From Nocardia altamirensis NBRC 108246 (lineage in GTDB: Bacteria > Actinomycetota > Actinomycetes > Mycobacteriales > Mycobacteriaceae): a stretch of DNA of 64,000 bases. The notes below the pieces were generated by a model, which saw only the letters and a program-made list of their open reading frames with translations, did not search any database and was not told the DNA's origin. The translations under genes were made by a program, and so were the position numbers. Location of the stretch: the NCBI RefSeq assembly GCF_001612685.1, contig NZ_BDAY01000019.1:1-64000 (forward strand). The letters are read 5' to 3'. Every line of letters starts with the position of its first letter. Positions within the stretch are counted from its first letter, which is position 1. Positions 24,080 to 32,998 of the stretch are shown piece by piece.

Positions 24080-26332
24080 CTACTGTGCGGTGGAGCGGAA
24101 GCGGCGCAGCCGCAGGCTGTTGCTGACCACGAAGACCGACGAGAACGCCATCGCCGCACCGGCGAGCATCGGGTTCAGCAGGCCCGCCATCGCCAGCGGG
24201 ATCGCGGCGACGTTGTAGGCGAAGGCCCAGAACAGGTTGCCCTTGATGGTGCCCAAGGTCCTGCGGGACAGCCGGATCGCGTCGACGGCGGCCCGCAGGT
24301 CACCGCGCACCAGGGTGAGGTCGCTTGCCTCGATGGCGACGTCGGTGCCGGTGCCCATCGCCAGGCCGAGGTCGGCCTGCGCGAGTGCCGCGGCATCGTT
24401 GACGCCGTCGCCGACCATGGCGACGACCTTGCCCTCGGCCTGCAGTCGTTTGACGGTTGCCACCTTGTCCTGCGGCAGCACCTCGGCGATCACCTCGTCG
24501 ATGCCGACCTGGGCGGCGATGGCCTCGGCAGCCGCCCGGTTGTCGCCGGTCAGCATGATCGGGGTGAGCCCGAGCCTGCGCAGCTGCGAAATTGCTTCGG
24601 CAGAAGTAGGTTTCACTGCGTCGGCGACGACCAGCACGCCGCGCGCGGCACCGTCCCAACCCACCGCCACCGCGGTCTTGCCCGCGGATTCGGCGGTCTG
24701 CATCGCCCGCTCCAGATCGGCATCCAGGTGCTGCGCCCAGTCGTCGAGCAACCGGGACCGGCCGACGAGCACCGCGTGCCCGTCCACCACGCCCTGCACC
24801 CCGAGTCCCTCGATATTCGCGAAGCCTTCGACGGTGCCGAGTGCGCCGAACCGATCCTTGGCGGCCTTGGCGATCGCCTGTGCGATCGGGTGTTCGGACG
24901 AATCCTCCAGTGCCCCGGCGAGGGCGAGGATCCGGTCAGCGTCTTCCCCTTCGGCCGCAACGACATTCAGCAGTGTCATGGTGCCGGTGGTGACGGTGCC
25001 GGTCTTGTCGAGCACCACGGTGTCCACCCGCCGGGTCGACTCGAGCACCTCGGGGCCCTTGATCAGGATGCCGAGCTGCGCGCCGCGACCGGTGCCGACC
25101 ATCAGCGCGGTCGGAGTGGCCAGACCGAGGGCGCACGGGCAGGCGATGATGAGCACCGCGACCGCGGCGGTGAAGGCCGCGGCGACGGAACCGCCGGTGC
25201 CGAGCCAGAATCCGAGCGTGGCGACAGACAGCGCGAGCACGATCGGCACGAAGACGCCGGAGATCTGGTCGGCCAGCCGCTGGGCCTGCGCCTTGCCGGT
25301 CTGCGCGTCTTCCACCAGCTGTGCCATCTGCGCGAGCTGGGTGTCCGAGCCGATCCTGGTGGCGCGCACCACGATCCGACCACCGACGTTCACGGTGGCG
25401 CCGACCACCGCGTCGTCGGGACCGACCTCCACCGGCACCGATTCGCCGGTCAGCATCGAGGCGTCGACCGCGGACGAGCCGTCGACGACCACGCCGTCGG
25501 TGGCGATCTTCTCGCCGGGGCGGACGACGAACCGGTCGCCAACGGCCAACTGCTCTACCGGTATCCGCTGTTCTGCGCCGTCGCGCAGCACCGAAACCTC
25601 TTTGGCCCCGAGTTCGAGCAAGGTGCGCAGCGCCGCACCGGCCCTGCGCTTGGACCGTGCCTCGAAGAAGCGTCCGGCCAGGATGAACGTGGTGACACCG
25701 GCCGCGGCCTCCAGGTAAATGCTTCCGGTGCCGTCCATCCGCGAGATGGTGAATTCGAACGGGTGCTTCATGCCCGGCATGCCCGCGGTGCCCCAGAACA
25801 GCGCGTACAGCGACCAGCCGAGCGCGGCAAGGGTTCCCATCGACACCAGTGTGTCCATGGTGGCGGTGCCGTGGCGCAGGTTCGCCAGCGCGGCCTGGTG
25901 GAACGGCAGCGCGCCCCACACGACGACCGGCGCGGCCAGCGTCAGCGACAGCCACTGCCAGTTGGTGAACTGCAGCGCGGGGATCATCGCCATCGCGATC
26001 ACCGGCACGGTCAGGACGAGCGAGACCAGCAGGAGGGTCCGCAGTGCAGCTGTCGGATCCGGTTCGGCGGCAGTGCTTTCCGCCGGTTTGCCGGTCGGCG
26101 CGGGCAGGGTCGCGCGGTAGCCTGCCTGCTCGACGGTGGCGATCAGGTCGGCAGGTGAGACGTCGCCGGTGACGTCGACCCGAGCCTTCTCGGTCGCGTA
26201 GTTCACCGTCGCGGTGACGCCGTCCAGCCTGTTCAGCTTCTTCTCGATGCGATTGGCGCAGGACGCGCAGGTCATGCCGCCGATCACCAGTTCAACCTGC
26301 CCGATGCCGGGTGGCTGTGTCGCGGTGGTCAT
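24080..26332 (-). CDS. copA: Copper-translocating P1B-type ATPase
   Basis: A 750-residue copper export ATPase. It has one N-terminal heavy-metal-associated domain with GMTCASC (Cys22, Cys25), TGES in the actuator (~295-298), the transmembrane CPC metal site (~398-400), the phosphorylation site DKTGT (~442), HP in the nucleotide domain (~481) and GDGVND (~641-646). FAYN and MAFSS in the last helices fit the Cu(I) subgroup. It pumps cytosolic Cu(I) outward using ATP. It is the last gene after a CsoR-type copper promoter. The ATG at 26332 begins just before the metal-binding domain and follows ACGGAGCA. Confidence 0.94.
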   Translation of the reverse strand: MTTATQPPGIGQVELVIGGMTCASCANRIEKKLNRLDGVTATVNYATEKARVDVTGDVSPADLIATVEQAGYRATLPAPTGKPAESTAAEPDPTAALRTLLLVSLVLTVPVIAMAMIPALQFTNWQWLSLTLAAPVVVWGALPFHQAALANLRHGTATMDTLVSMGTLAALGWSLYALFWGTAGMPGMKHPFEFTISRMDGTGSIYLEAAAGVTTFILAGRFFEARSKRRAGAALRTLLELGAKEVSVLRDGAEQRIPVEQLAVGDRFVVRPGEKIATDGVVVDGSSAVDASMLTGESVPVEVGPDDAVVGATVNVGGRIVVRATRIGSDTQLAQMAQLVEDAQTGKAQAQRLADQISGVFVPIVLALSVATLGFWLGTGGSVAAAFTAAVAVLIIACPCALGLATPTALMVGTGRGAQLGILIKGPEVLESTRRVDTVVLDKTGTVTTGTMTLLNVVAAEGEDADRILALAGALEDSSEHPIAQAIAKAAKDRFGALGTVEGFANIEGLGVQGVVDGHAVLVGRSRLLDDWAQHLDADLERAMQTAESAGKTAVAVGWDGAARGVLVVADAVKPTSAEAISQLRRLGLTPIMLTGDNRAAAEAIAAQVGIDEVIAEVLPQDKVATVKRLQAEGKVVAMVGDGVNDAAALAQADLGLAMGTGTDVAIEASDLTLVRGDLRAAVDAIRLSRRTLGTIKGNLFWAFAYNVAAIPLAMAGLLNPMLAGAAMAFSSVFVVSNSLRLRRFRSTAQ

Positions 26333-26374
26333 CGTGTGCTCCGTTCTGTGCGGCACGGGTGGGGATCGGGTGGA

Positions 26375-26437
26375 TCAGCGGCTGGGACAGTGGTGTACCG
26401 GCGTAGCGAACCGGCGCTTTTCGGTCACGTGGCTCAT
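26375..26437 (-). CDS. Possible 20-residue Cys/His peptide in the copper operon
   Basis: A short frame between the duplicated-domain protein and copA. It has an ATG with GGAG 6 nt upstream and ends TGA 42 bp before copA. The peptide contains three His and one Cys (VHHCP near the C-terminus) among basic residues, which could bind Cu(I) or act as a leader peptide. Its start context (GAGCATCCGATG) matches that of the upstream gene. Too short to be certain; it may be chance. Confidence 0.35.
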   Translation of the reverse strand: MSHVTEKRRFATPVHHCPSR

Positions 26438-26484
26438 CGGATGCTCCGTTCGAGGCGGTGCGGTGTCGGCTCGACCCGCCGGGG

Positions 26485-27426
26485 TCAGTGGCCGTGCCCG
26501 GTGGGTGCGAGTTCGGGGGTGGCGCCGTGTCCGGTGTGCGCCGCCTCGGGCACGGCGGGTCCCTGGCCGACGGTCAGCGTGAATTCGGCTGTGCGGACCA
26601 CTCCTTCGTGCTGGAAGTCGAGGAACAAGCGGTAATCGCCCGCGCTCGGTGCGGTGACATAGAAGGTGATGCCCGGTCCTGCGGGGGTTACGCCGTCGCC
26701 GGGGTGGCCGTCGGGGTGCACGTGCAGGTAGGCGAGGTCGGCGGTGCGCAGGGCGACAAGGTGACCGTACGCCGCGAGGTAGGGCTGGAGGTCGGTGACC
26801 GGCTTGCCGTCCTTGCTCACCGAGAGGGTGACCTTCGAGGCCTGGCCTGGGGCTACGGTGCCGTCCAAGGTGACGGTGTAGCCGCCGACCGTGCTGGTGG
26901 TCGCGGCGGCGGGCAGCGGCTGCGGGTCGTAGGTGCCCGCGACCCGCAGGTCGGTGCCGAGGGTCAGGTTCTCGCCGCCGTCGGGGGTGAAGTCGGCGAA
27001 CACCCGGTAGTCGCCCGCCCGGCTCAGATCCAGTGGGACGCTCCAGGTTCCGTCGCCGCCGAGGACGGGGTGCACGTGCTGGAAGGCGACCATGTCGCGG
27101 CGGACCACGATCAGGTGCAGGTCCTTGTCGTGGGCGCGCTGGTAGCGGGTGAGCGGGGCACCGGCCTGGTCGAGGATGCGGAACCGCAGCGGGACGTTCG
27201 GCGCCGCGGTGGTGCGCGCGGTGTCGAGCCGCAGGGTGTATCCGCCTTCGGTGGCCATCATTCCTCCAGGTGCGTGGTCGGGCTGGGCGGCGGGCGCTGC
27301 CTCGTTGTGTGCGTTCGAATCGGGGGTGGTCGGTTCGGGTCCGACGGTCGCGCCGACCGCGACGGCGATCCCGAAGACGGCGGCCAGGCCGAGGGCGAAG
27401 CCGGCGAACTTGGTGGATGCGTTCAT
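26485..27426 (-). CDS. Exported His-rich protein with two tandem HVHP domains, copper operon
   Basis: A 313-residue protein with an N-terminal membrane/signal segment (residues ~6-28) and two homologous beta-rich modules at about 61-147 and 181-287. Each opens with GGYT(L/V) and contains an HVHP motif (H117/H119 and H235/H237) and 'AGDYR.F.DF'. The C-terminus is His-rich (HTGHG...TGHGH). The His pattern and promoter suggest extracytoplasmic copper binding upstream of CopA. Similar proteins beside P-type ATPases are known, but the role is not defined. First gene behind a CsoR-type operator. The ATG at 27426 fits the signal peptide. Confidence 0.75.
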   Translation of the reverse strand: MNASTKFAGFALGLAAVFGIAVAVGATVGPEPTTPDSNAHNEAAPAAQPDHAPGGMMATEGGYTLRLDTARTTAAPNVPLRFRILDQAGAPLTRYQRAHDKDLHLIVVRRDMVAFQHVHPVLGGDGTWSVPLDLSRAGDYRVFADFTPDGGENLTLGTDLRVAGTYDPQPLPAAATTSTVGGYTVTLDGTVAPGQASKVTLSVSKDGKPVTDLQPYLAAYGHLVALRTADLAYLHVHPDGHPGDGVTPAGPGITFYVTAPSAGDYRLFLDFQHEGVVRTAEFTLTVGQGPAVPEAAHTGHGATPELAPTGHGH

Positions 27427-27493
27427 CGGATGCTCGCGTGGCACATGGTGGTCTCTCCTTCGCCGGGTGGGCGATGTCGTTCTGTTGAGAATT

Positions 27494-27521
27494 ACCATAC
27501 CCCCCTAGGGTACTTAGTCAA
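27494..27521 (-). promoter_or_regulatory. Copper-responsive promoter with CsoR-type operator
   Basis: On the minus strand, -35 TTGACT (27516-27521) and -10 TATGGT (27494-27499) are separated by 16 bp. The operator TACCC-CCCTA-GGGTA (27498-27512) lies inside the spacer and overlaps the -10. The sequence is of the TACCC(n)GGGTA type bound by the copper-sensing repressor CsoR. It is placed to control the copper operon 68 bp downstream. No csoR gene is seen in the window. Confidence 0.72.
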
Positions 27522-27617
27522 GATGCTTCTCGAGGGCGGTCGCCGTGCGCCTGGTCACAGGGTGTGCGCGAAATCGCCACCGCAGTGACGGCCTGCATGA
27601 GCGACGGCAGATACGCG

Positions 27618-27650
27618 AAAGACCACCGCCCGATGTGGGCGGTGGCCTTT
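27618..27650 (-). terminator. Hairpin terminator after the fatty-acid hydroxylase gene
   Basis: Arms 27618-27631 and 27637-27650 pair over 14 bp with one mismatch and a 5-nt loop. It lies 50 bp beyond the hydroxylase stop and is followed on the minus strand by TCTTTC. Confidence 0.65.
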
Positions 27651-27699
27651 CTGTCGAGACGTCGTTGGCTCGATCGGGGGTGATGACTCCGGCGCGGCC

Positions 27700-28413
27700 T
27701 CAGCCTGCGTGCAGGTTGCGGGCGGTGGGGGAGGATTCGGTGGTCGCGGGGTCCGGGTGGGTGCCGAACATGCGGTCGGCGGTGCCGGAGGTGGTGACGG
27801 TGAACCAGTAGTGCTCGTTCTTGTAGTGATGGTGGCGGTGATTGCGCCAAACCGCGCGGTAGAGCGAGCCTTTCGGCTTGTAGTCGGTGTGGATCAGATA
27901 GTGGATCCACTCGTAGCCGAGGCCGAGCACCGTGATGGTGAGCAGGAAAGTGAGGCCGAGGCCGAGGCGTGGGAACGCGAAGGCGGCCAACGCGATCAGG
28001 ACAACGACCAGCACCGACAGCGTCTTGGTCGGGATGAAGATCAAGGGGATGTTGCGCGGATCCACGTGATGCGCACGGTGTTTGCGCGCCAGCTCGCTGT
28101 CGATCGGGATCGGTCCGAGCTGCCTTGGCCGCCAATGCAATACCGTCACGTGCACGATCCACTCGAAGGCCGGGAACACCGCGAGCATGACCGCGGGGAC
28201 CAGCGCGTCGGTCAATTGCCAATCACCGACGACGATCCGGCCGACCAGCGCCGCGAGCAGCGTCGTGCCGATGAGCCACGGCGAGGGGTGGCGGAGGAAT
28301 TCGCGGAACGCCGCGCCGAGCGTGAGCCCGCGGCGCAGCGATCGTTCGTCCTTGCGTACCTGCTCACGAGCCTGGGTATCCACGGAATCCTGGGCGGACT
28401 TGGGTTTCGTCAT
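27700..28413 (-). CDS. Fatty acid hydroxylase / sterol desaturase superfamily membrane protein
   Basis: A 237-residue integral membrane di-iron enzyme. The His clusters are visible: 'EWIVHVTVLHWRP', 'KHRAHH', 'EWIHYLIHTDY' and 'NHRHHHYKNEHYWF', which should ligate two irons. About four membrane helices lie between them. Such enzymes hydroxylate or desaturate fatty acids, sterols or carotenoids using O2. It is 17 bp downstream of a GntR-family gene and probably co-transcribed with it, so the regulator may sense a fatty-acid-related ligand. Substrate unknown. Confidence 0.85.
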   Translation of the reverse strand: MTKPKSAQDSVDTQAREQVRKDERSLRRGLTLGAAFREFLRHPSPWLIGTTLLAALVGRIVVGDWQLTDALVPAVMLAVFPAFEWIVHVTVLHWRPRQLGPIPIDSELARKHRAHHVDPRNIPLIFIPTKTLSVLVVVLIALAAFAFPRLGLGLTFLLTITVLGLGYEWIHYLIHTDYKPKGSLYRAVWRNHRHHHYKNEHYWFTVTTSGTADRMFGTHPDPATTESSPTARNLHAG

Positions 28414-28430
28414 GGTGATTCCTCGATCAA

Positions 28431-29198
28431 TCAGTGTCCGCTGAGGACAGCGATCAGAGCGGTGGTCGCCGGCTCGAGCAGTGCCCGTGCGGTTTCGGCG
28501 GCCTCTTGCGGCCTGCCCGCAACGATGGCGGCGGCCAGTTCGCGGTAGGCCCCGACATTGCCCACCTCGGCGGACATGATCGGCGCCAGCGCTACGAGCG
28601 CCGGTTCATACGCGGCCCGCAGCATGTTGAACATCAGCCGGAACACGATCGAGTCGGCGGCATCGACCACGTGATCCCAGAAGTCCATCGCATGTCGCTG
28701 CTGCTGCACCGGATCGGTATCTGTCGCAAGCGCTTCCACGCTGTTCGTCAACGCGGCGCGCACCGATTCGCGGATCGCGCCATTCTCGCCTGCGGTGCTC
28801 GAGTGCGGCTGATCTGCGTCGGGCGTGGCCATGCGCGCCGCCGCGAGCTCGGCCACCTTCGGCCCGTTGTGCAGCCGTGCCTCCAGAATGCTGCGCGCCA
28901 CTGCGGGATCGAGCTCCCCGCCCTGCACCAACAGCCGAGGCAACACCTCGAGTCCTGCTCCCCGCCGATAGTCCAGCACGGTCGTCGCATCCCCTTGCCG
29001 AACCGAAACCAGCCCGGCCGCGGCAAGCCGCTGCAGCGCCTCCCGCACCGCGGGCCGCGAGACCCCCAATGCCTCCGCCAACTGCCGCTCACTGGGCAAC
29101 GTCGCCCCAGGCGCCAGCTCCCCACTCAACACATCCGCCGCGATCTGCTCGAAGACATCCCCCGACACCGACCGCTTGACCACAGGTTGCAACGCCAT
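28431..29198 (-). CDS. GntR/FadR-family transcriptional regulator
   Basis: A 255-residue regulator. The N-terminal winged helix '[43 protein letters not shown]' is canonical GntR. The C-terminal helical domain (~95-245) is of the FCD/FadR type that binds small carboxylates or acyl-CoA. The ATG at 29198 is chosen over an upstream frame that would cross the operator. A palindrome TGGTC-A-GACCA lies 38 bp upstream, consistent with autoregulation of this gene and the downstream hydroxylase. Confidence 0.88.
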   Translation of the reverse strand: MALQPVVKRSVSGDVFEQIAADVLSGELAPGATLPSERQLAEALGVSRPAVREALQRLAAAGLVSVRQGDATTVLDYRRGAGLEVLPRLLVQGGELDPAVARSILEARLHNGPKVAELAAARMATPDADQPHSSTAGENGAIRESVRAALTNSVEALATDTDPVQQQRHAMDFWDHVVDAADSIVFRLMFNMLRAAYEPALVALAPIMSAEVGNVGAYRELAAAIVAGRPQEAAETARALLEPATTALIAVLSGH

Positions 29199-29235
29199 AC
29201 CCCCACTCTGCGCCACCAAAGGTAAGGAGGTCAAG

Positions 29236-29246
29236 TGGTCAGACCA
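29236..29246. promoter_or_regulatory. Predicted GntR/FadR operator
   Basis: TGGTC-A-GACCA is a perfect 5-1-5 palindrome of the TGGT(n)ACCA class used by FadR-like regulators. It lies 38 bp upstream of the GntR gene and is extended imperfectly to AAG...AATT. Confidence 0.6.
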
Positions 29247-29286
29247 ATTTCCTCGTGGGGTCTCGTGACCACGGTGTGCAGGGATG

Positions 29287-30501
29287 TCAGTTGGGCGGAG
29301 TACGCCAGGGGAGCAGAAGTGAGCTGGTCAGGAGGGCGACGGCCGCGCAGGCGAGCGCGAAGCGAACGCTGGTCGCGGCAGCGAGGGCACCGCCGAGGGC
29401 GATGAACACGGGTTGGCAGGTGCGCGCGCTGACCGACCAGGCGATACCGACTCGGGACATGTGACGGTCATCGGTGGCGCGCATACGGAACGTGGTGAAC
29501 ACCGGGTTGAAGACGCCCGCGCAGAGCAGCAGCATCGTCTCGGCTGCGACGATGACGACGAGCCCGGCGATCCCTGGCTGAGCGAGCACGACGAAGCCGA
29601 GCCAGCAGGTGCGCAGCACGCCGAAGCCGAGCAGGACGGTGCGTTCGCTGAGCCGCGCAACCAGCCGCCCGGTCAGCACGGAGCCGATGATCCCGCCGAA
29701 GGTCGGGATCCCCAGCGCCAGCCCGTATTGCCAAGGGGCAAGGTGCAGTTCGCGCAGCATGAGGATCGCCAGCAGCGGTCCGGAGAGTCGGATCGCACCA
29801 CCGAAGACCATCGCGTTCCAGAACAGTGCGTGCAATGCGCGGTGCCGGAAGATGTACTCCCATCCGGCGCGGATGTCGGCCACCCAGTGGCGTTCCTCGT
29901 CCGCGACCGGTGGCGGCGGCTCGGGTGTCCGCATCGAGCGGATGCCCAGTGCGGACAGCAGATAGCTGACGGCATCGATCAACACGGTGACACCAGCCCC
30001 GAACCACCCGATGAGCAGCCCGCCGATCGGGGCGCCGACACCGCCAACGGTCCAGAACGTCGTCTCGAAACGGCTGTTCGCGGCCGTCAGCATCGACTCC
30101 GGCACCAGTGATTTGAGGTGCGCCCCGCTTGCCGCACTGAAAACCATGGTGCCGAGCACCTGCACGGTGGTCACCAAGCACAGCTGCCAATAGCTGAGCA
30201 CCCCGAATGCCATTGCGAGCGGGACGGTTACGAGCGCCGCGCAGCACAACAGGTCAGCCCCGATCAGCACCGGCCGCTTGCGGCGGAACTCCACGAACGG
30301 CCCGAGCGGCAGCGCGATGGCCGCGCTGGCTACGGCCGAGAGTGCGGCGAGCAGCGCCACTTGAAAGTCGGATGCGCCGAGCACGACGATCGCGATCAAC
30401 GGCAGCGCACCGGCCCCGAGCGAACTCCCGAGCTGGCTGACCGTGAACGCGCCCCACAACCGACGAAAGTCCTTGGGAAGCTGCACTTCCTCCGTCAGCA
30501 C
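29287..30501 (-). CDS. MFS transporter (EntS-like group)
   Basis: A 404-residue major facilitator with about 12 helices. The first line '[27 protein letters not shown]' and the central '[24 protein letters not shown]' are typical of exporters related to the enterobactin exporter EntS. Likely substrate is a small hydrophobic or siderophore-like compound, but no siderophore genes are adjacent. It starts with GTG, 41 bp after the MurJ-like gene on the same strand, and ends 88 bp before the GntR gene. Confidence 0.8.
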   Translation of the reverse strand: MLTEEVQLPKDFRRLWGAFTVSQLGSSLGAGALPLIAIVVLGASDFQVALLAALSAVASAAIALPLGPFVEFRRKRPVLIGADLLCCAALVTVPLAMAFGVLSYWQLCLVTTVQVLGTMVFSAASGAHLKSLVPESMLTAANSRFETTFWTVGGVGAPIGGLLIGWFGAGVTVLIDAVSYLLSALGIRSMRTPEPPPPVADEERHWVADIRAGWEYIFRHRALHALFWNAMVFGGAIRLSGPLLAILMLRELHLAPWQYGLALGIPTFGGIIGSVLTGRLVARLSERTVLLGFGVLRTCWLGFVVLAQPGIAGLVVIVAAETMLLLCAGVFNPVFTTFRMRATDDRHMSRVGIAWSVSARTCQPVFIALGGALAAATSVRFALACAAVALLTSSLLLPWRTPPN

Positions 30502-30542
30502 GCGAACAGGTTAGTCCCGCCGTGGCCGTACGCGGCGGCAAC

Positions 30543-32231
30543 TCACCGTGTGAGTAACGTTCGGGCGGTGCGGATTTCGGGGATGCCGATCAGATGGGTG
30601 GCCAGCAGGAAGACGGCGGTACCCACGGCGGCACCGGCGGCTAGCGTGGCGAGTTGGTCGAGGGTTGGGGTGTGGATTTTGTGCTGTATGAGGGCGATGG
30701 CGGCCAAGCCTGCTGCTCCGGCGAGGGCCGTTGCCCAGATCACACGGTGGACGGTGACGGCGACGGCAGAGAAGCCGAGCAGGCCGTGCCTGCGGCGGAG
30801 CAGGATATGGCCGATGGTGGCGCCTGCCACATAGGCGAGTGAGCTTGCGACGCTGAGCATCACGATGACGAGCTCGTTGGGCAGCATGGTCGCCGACACC
30901 GCCAGGACCGTCACCTTCGTCAGCACCATGCCGAAGTTGATCAGCGTGGGAGTGCGCGTGTCGTTGTCTGCGTAGAACACTCGCATCTGCAGCATGACCA
31001 GGGCGAACGGTGCAAGACCGAAGGTCGAGCAGGCGACGGCGGTGCCGATCAACCTGGCAGCGTCGGCGTCGACCCGGCCGGTGAACACCAGTTCGGCGAA
31101 CTCGGGTCCGAGCAGGCTCATCGCCATGGCCACCGGTATCAGCGCGGTGCAGAGGTACCGGGCGCCGCGGGAGAGATCGGTGATCACCGCGGTGTGATCG
31201 CCGAGGGCCGCGGCGCGCGAGATGCGTGGCATCAGCACGGTCAGCACCGAGGCGGCGAGAATGCCATAGGGGACCTGGAACAGCAGCTCGGCATAGGTGT
31301 AGATGGATACGCCGCCGTGGTCGAAGGCGACCCGCATGGTGATCGCGACACCGATCTGGCTGATCCCGGCGTACAAGAGCAGCCAGCCGAGGACGGGCAG
31401 TCCGGAGCGGACCGGACGCCAGGTGTAGGGCAGTGGCCGCACTCGCCAACTCCACGTGAATCCGTTGCGCCGCAACGCCGCAACCAGCCACCCGGTCTGG
31501 CCGACGATGCCTGCGGTGGTGCCGACGCCGATCGTCAGCACCTGGGCGGTGGTCATCGAGGCAGGCGTGAGGGTGACCGGACCGGGAAGCAGCACGAACA
31601 CCGCGCCGGTCAGCATGACGATCACGTTGTTCACCACCGGCGCCCATGCCGCCGTCGCGAAACTGTCCCGGACGTTGAGCACCGCGCTGACGACGACACC
31701 CACCCCGTAGAAGAAGATCTGCGGCAACAGCAGATAGGCCAGCCAGGTGGCGAGCTGCCGCTGCGCGGAGTCGGCGACGAACACCCGGACGACCAGCGGA
31801 GCGCACAGCACCGTGAGCACGGTGACGGCGAGCAACGCCGTGACCGCGGCGACCAGCACGCGCTGAGTGAACTCGCGAGAATGCTTGCGGCCGTGGCGAC
31901 GTGCCCTGGTCAGCACGGGGACGACAGTGCTGGCGAGCACGCTGCCGAGCAACAGTTCGTAGATCATGGTCGGCAGGTTGTTCGCGCCGTTGTAGGCGTC
32001 ACCGACGGCGGCGGTGCCGAGCACTGCGGCGATCACGAGCGTCCTGACGAAACCGGTTACCCGGCTGACGACTCCGGCCAGCGCCACCTGTCGACCCGCC
32101 CGAGCCAGCCCGGCCGTATCCGAACGGCTGTTGGCACCAACACCTTTCAGCGTGACGGGCGCGGTAGCGCGCCGCGCGGGTCGTTGGATCGGCAACGGTT
32201 GCGTCGCAAAACTGCCGTAGTCGTGCACCAC
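30543..32231 (-). CDS. MurJ/MviN-family lipid flippase paralogue
   Basis: A 562-residue polytopic protein with about 14 helices. The opening 'GLARAGRQVALAGVVSRVTGFVRTLVIAAVLGTAAVGDAYN' and 'NNLPTMIYELLLGSVLASTVVPVL' match the MurJ lipid II flippase family (MOP superfamily). It lacks the long cytosolic pseudokinase extension of the mycobacterial MurJ (Rv3910) and is outside that genomic context, so it is probably an additional flippase for another polyprenyl-linked or envelope substrate. The GTG start precedes a 60-residue basic/polar N-terminal extension. It may share a transcript with the MFS gene downstream. Confidence 0.82.
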   Translation of the reverse strand: MVHDYGSFATQPLPIQRPARRATAPVTLKGVGANSRSDTAGLARAGRQVALAGVVSRVTGFVRTLVIAAVLGTAAVGDAYNGANNLPTMIYELLLGSVLASTVVPVLTRARRHGRKHSREFTQRVLVAAVTALLAVTVLTVLCAPLVVRVFVADSAQRQLATWLAYLLLPQIFFYGVGVVVSAVLNVRDSFATAAWAPVVNNVIVMLTGAVFVLLPGPVTLTPASMTTAQVLTIGVGTTAGIVGQTGWLVAALRRNGFTWSWRVRPLPYTWRPVRSGLPVLGWLLLYAGISQIGVAITMRVAFDHGGVSIYTYAELLFQVPYGILAASVLTVLMPRISRAAALGDHTAVITDLSRGARYLCTALIPVAMAMSLLGPEFAELVFTGRVDADAARLIGTAVACSTFGLAPFALVMLQMRVFYADNDTRTPTLINFGMVLTKVTVLAVSATMLPNELVIVMLSVASSLAYVAGATIGHILLRRRHGLLGFSAVAVTVHRVIWATALAGAAGLAAIALIQHKIHTPTLDQLATLAAGAAVGTAVFLLATHLIGIPEIRTARTLLTR

Positions 32232-32335
32232 ATCCCCCTCGACACCGGTATCTCGACCCCAACCAGGCTACGGACATGACCTCGCACCCGTTCGACGGTG
32301 CCGCCGACGCGGCACGGGCGGTAGGACTGAGCTGG

Positions 32336-32998
32336 TCAGCTGGGGTCGGAGCCGCGGATGGCGGTGAGCCAGAGGGCGGCTGCCGCGGCGACGGTGGTCG
32401 CGGCGAAGAAGGTGATCAGGGTGCCGCCGTCGATGTAGACCCACATGAGGGCCGCGAACGGTGCGGCGACGGTGGGTTGGGCGTCGAGCAGGAGACGGCG
32501 GCGGATGCTGGTGGCTGTGGCCGTCAAGGCGGGAGCGTCCGGGGCGGGCATGGACGGGTTGTCGATCAGCCTGCCCGGCGGTTCGGTGGCGCGGATGCGG
32601 CCCGCCGGGTACAGGCGATGACCTGCGACGGACACGGATCGGTCGGTGAGGTCGGCGCGAGACTCGGTCAGTGTGAGCAGCATCGGGTCGAAATAGACCG
32701 GCACCCACCGCGGTCGGCCGGTGCCGCTTATCTCGAGCCAGGACCGGCTGACCAGCCGATGCTGTTGCCGGATGCGGGAAATGCCAACGGAGCGCGGCGT
32801 TCCCGACGGCCAGAACGCGAGACCGCCCAGCGCGACCGCGATCCGATATCCGGAATACCCGGTGATGCCGAGCGCCACCGTCGCCACCATCGCCACCTGG
32901 TCCGAATCGCCGAACGGCGCCCAGGCGAGACATACCGCCAGGGCGCCGATCGTCACGATGATCGGATAGGCCAGGGGGCGGCCCGATCCGAAACTCAC
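32336..32998 (-). CDS. Small membrane protein translationally coupled to oppA
   Basis: A 220-residue protein with two hydrophobic helices at the N-terminus (about 12-30, 36-62) and two at the C-terminus (about 175-212), flanking a ~90-residue soluble middle that contains 'PRWVPVYFDPMLLTL'. No family recognised. Its GTG start overlaps the stop of the last oppA gene (GTGA), so it is coupled to the peptide-import operon and may assist that transporter; this is inference from position only. Confidence 0.65.
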   Translation of the reverse strand: MSFGSGRPLAYPIIVTIGALAVCLAWAPFGDSDQVAMVATVALGITGYSGYRIAVALGGLAFWPSGTPRSVGISRIRQQHRLVSRSWLEISGTGRPRWVPVYFDPMLLTLTESRADLTDRSVSVAGHRLYPAGRIRATEPPGRLIDNPSMPAPDAPALTATATSIRRRLLLDAQPTVAAPFAALMWVYIDGGTLITFFAATTVAAAAALWLTAIRGSDPS

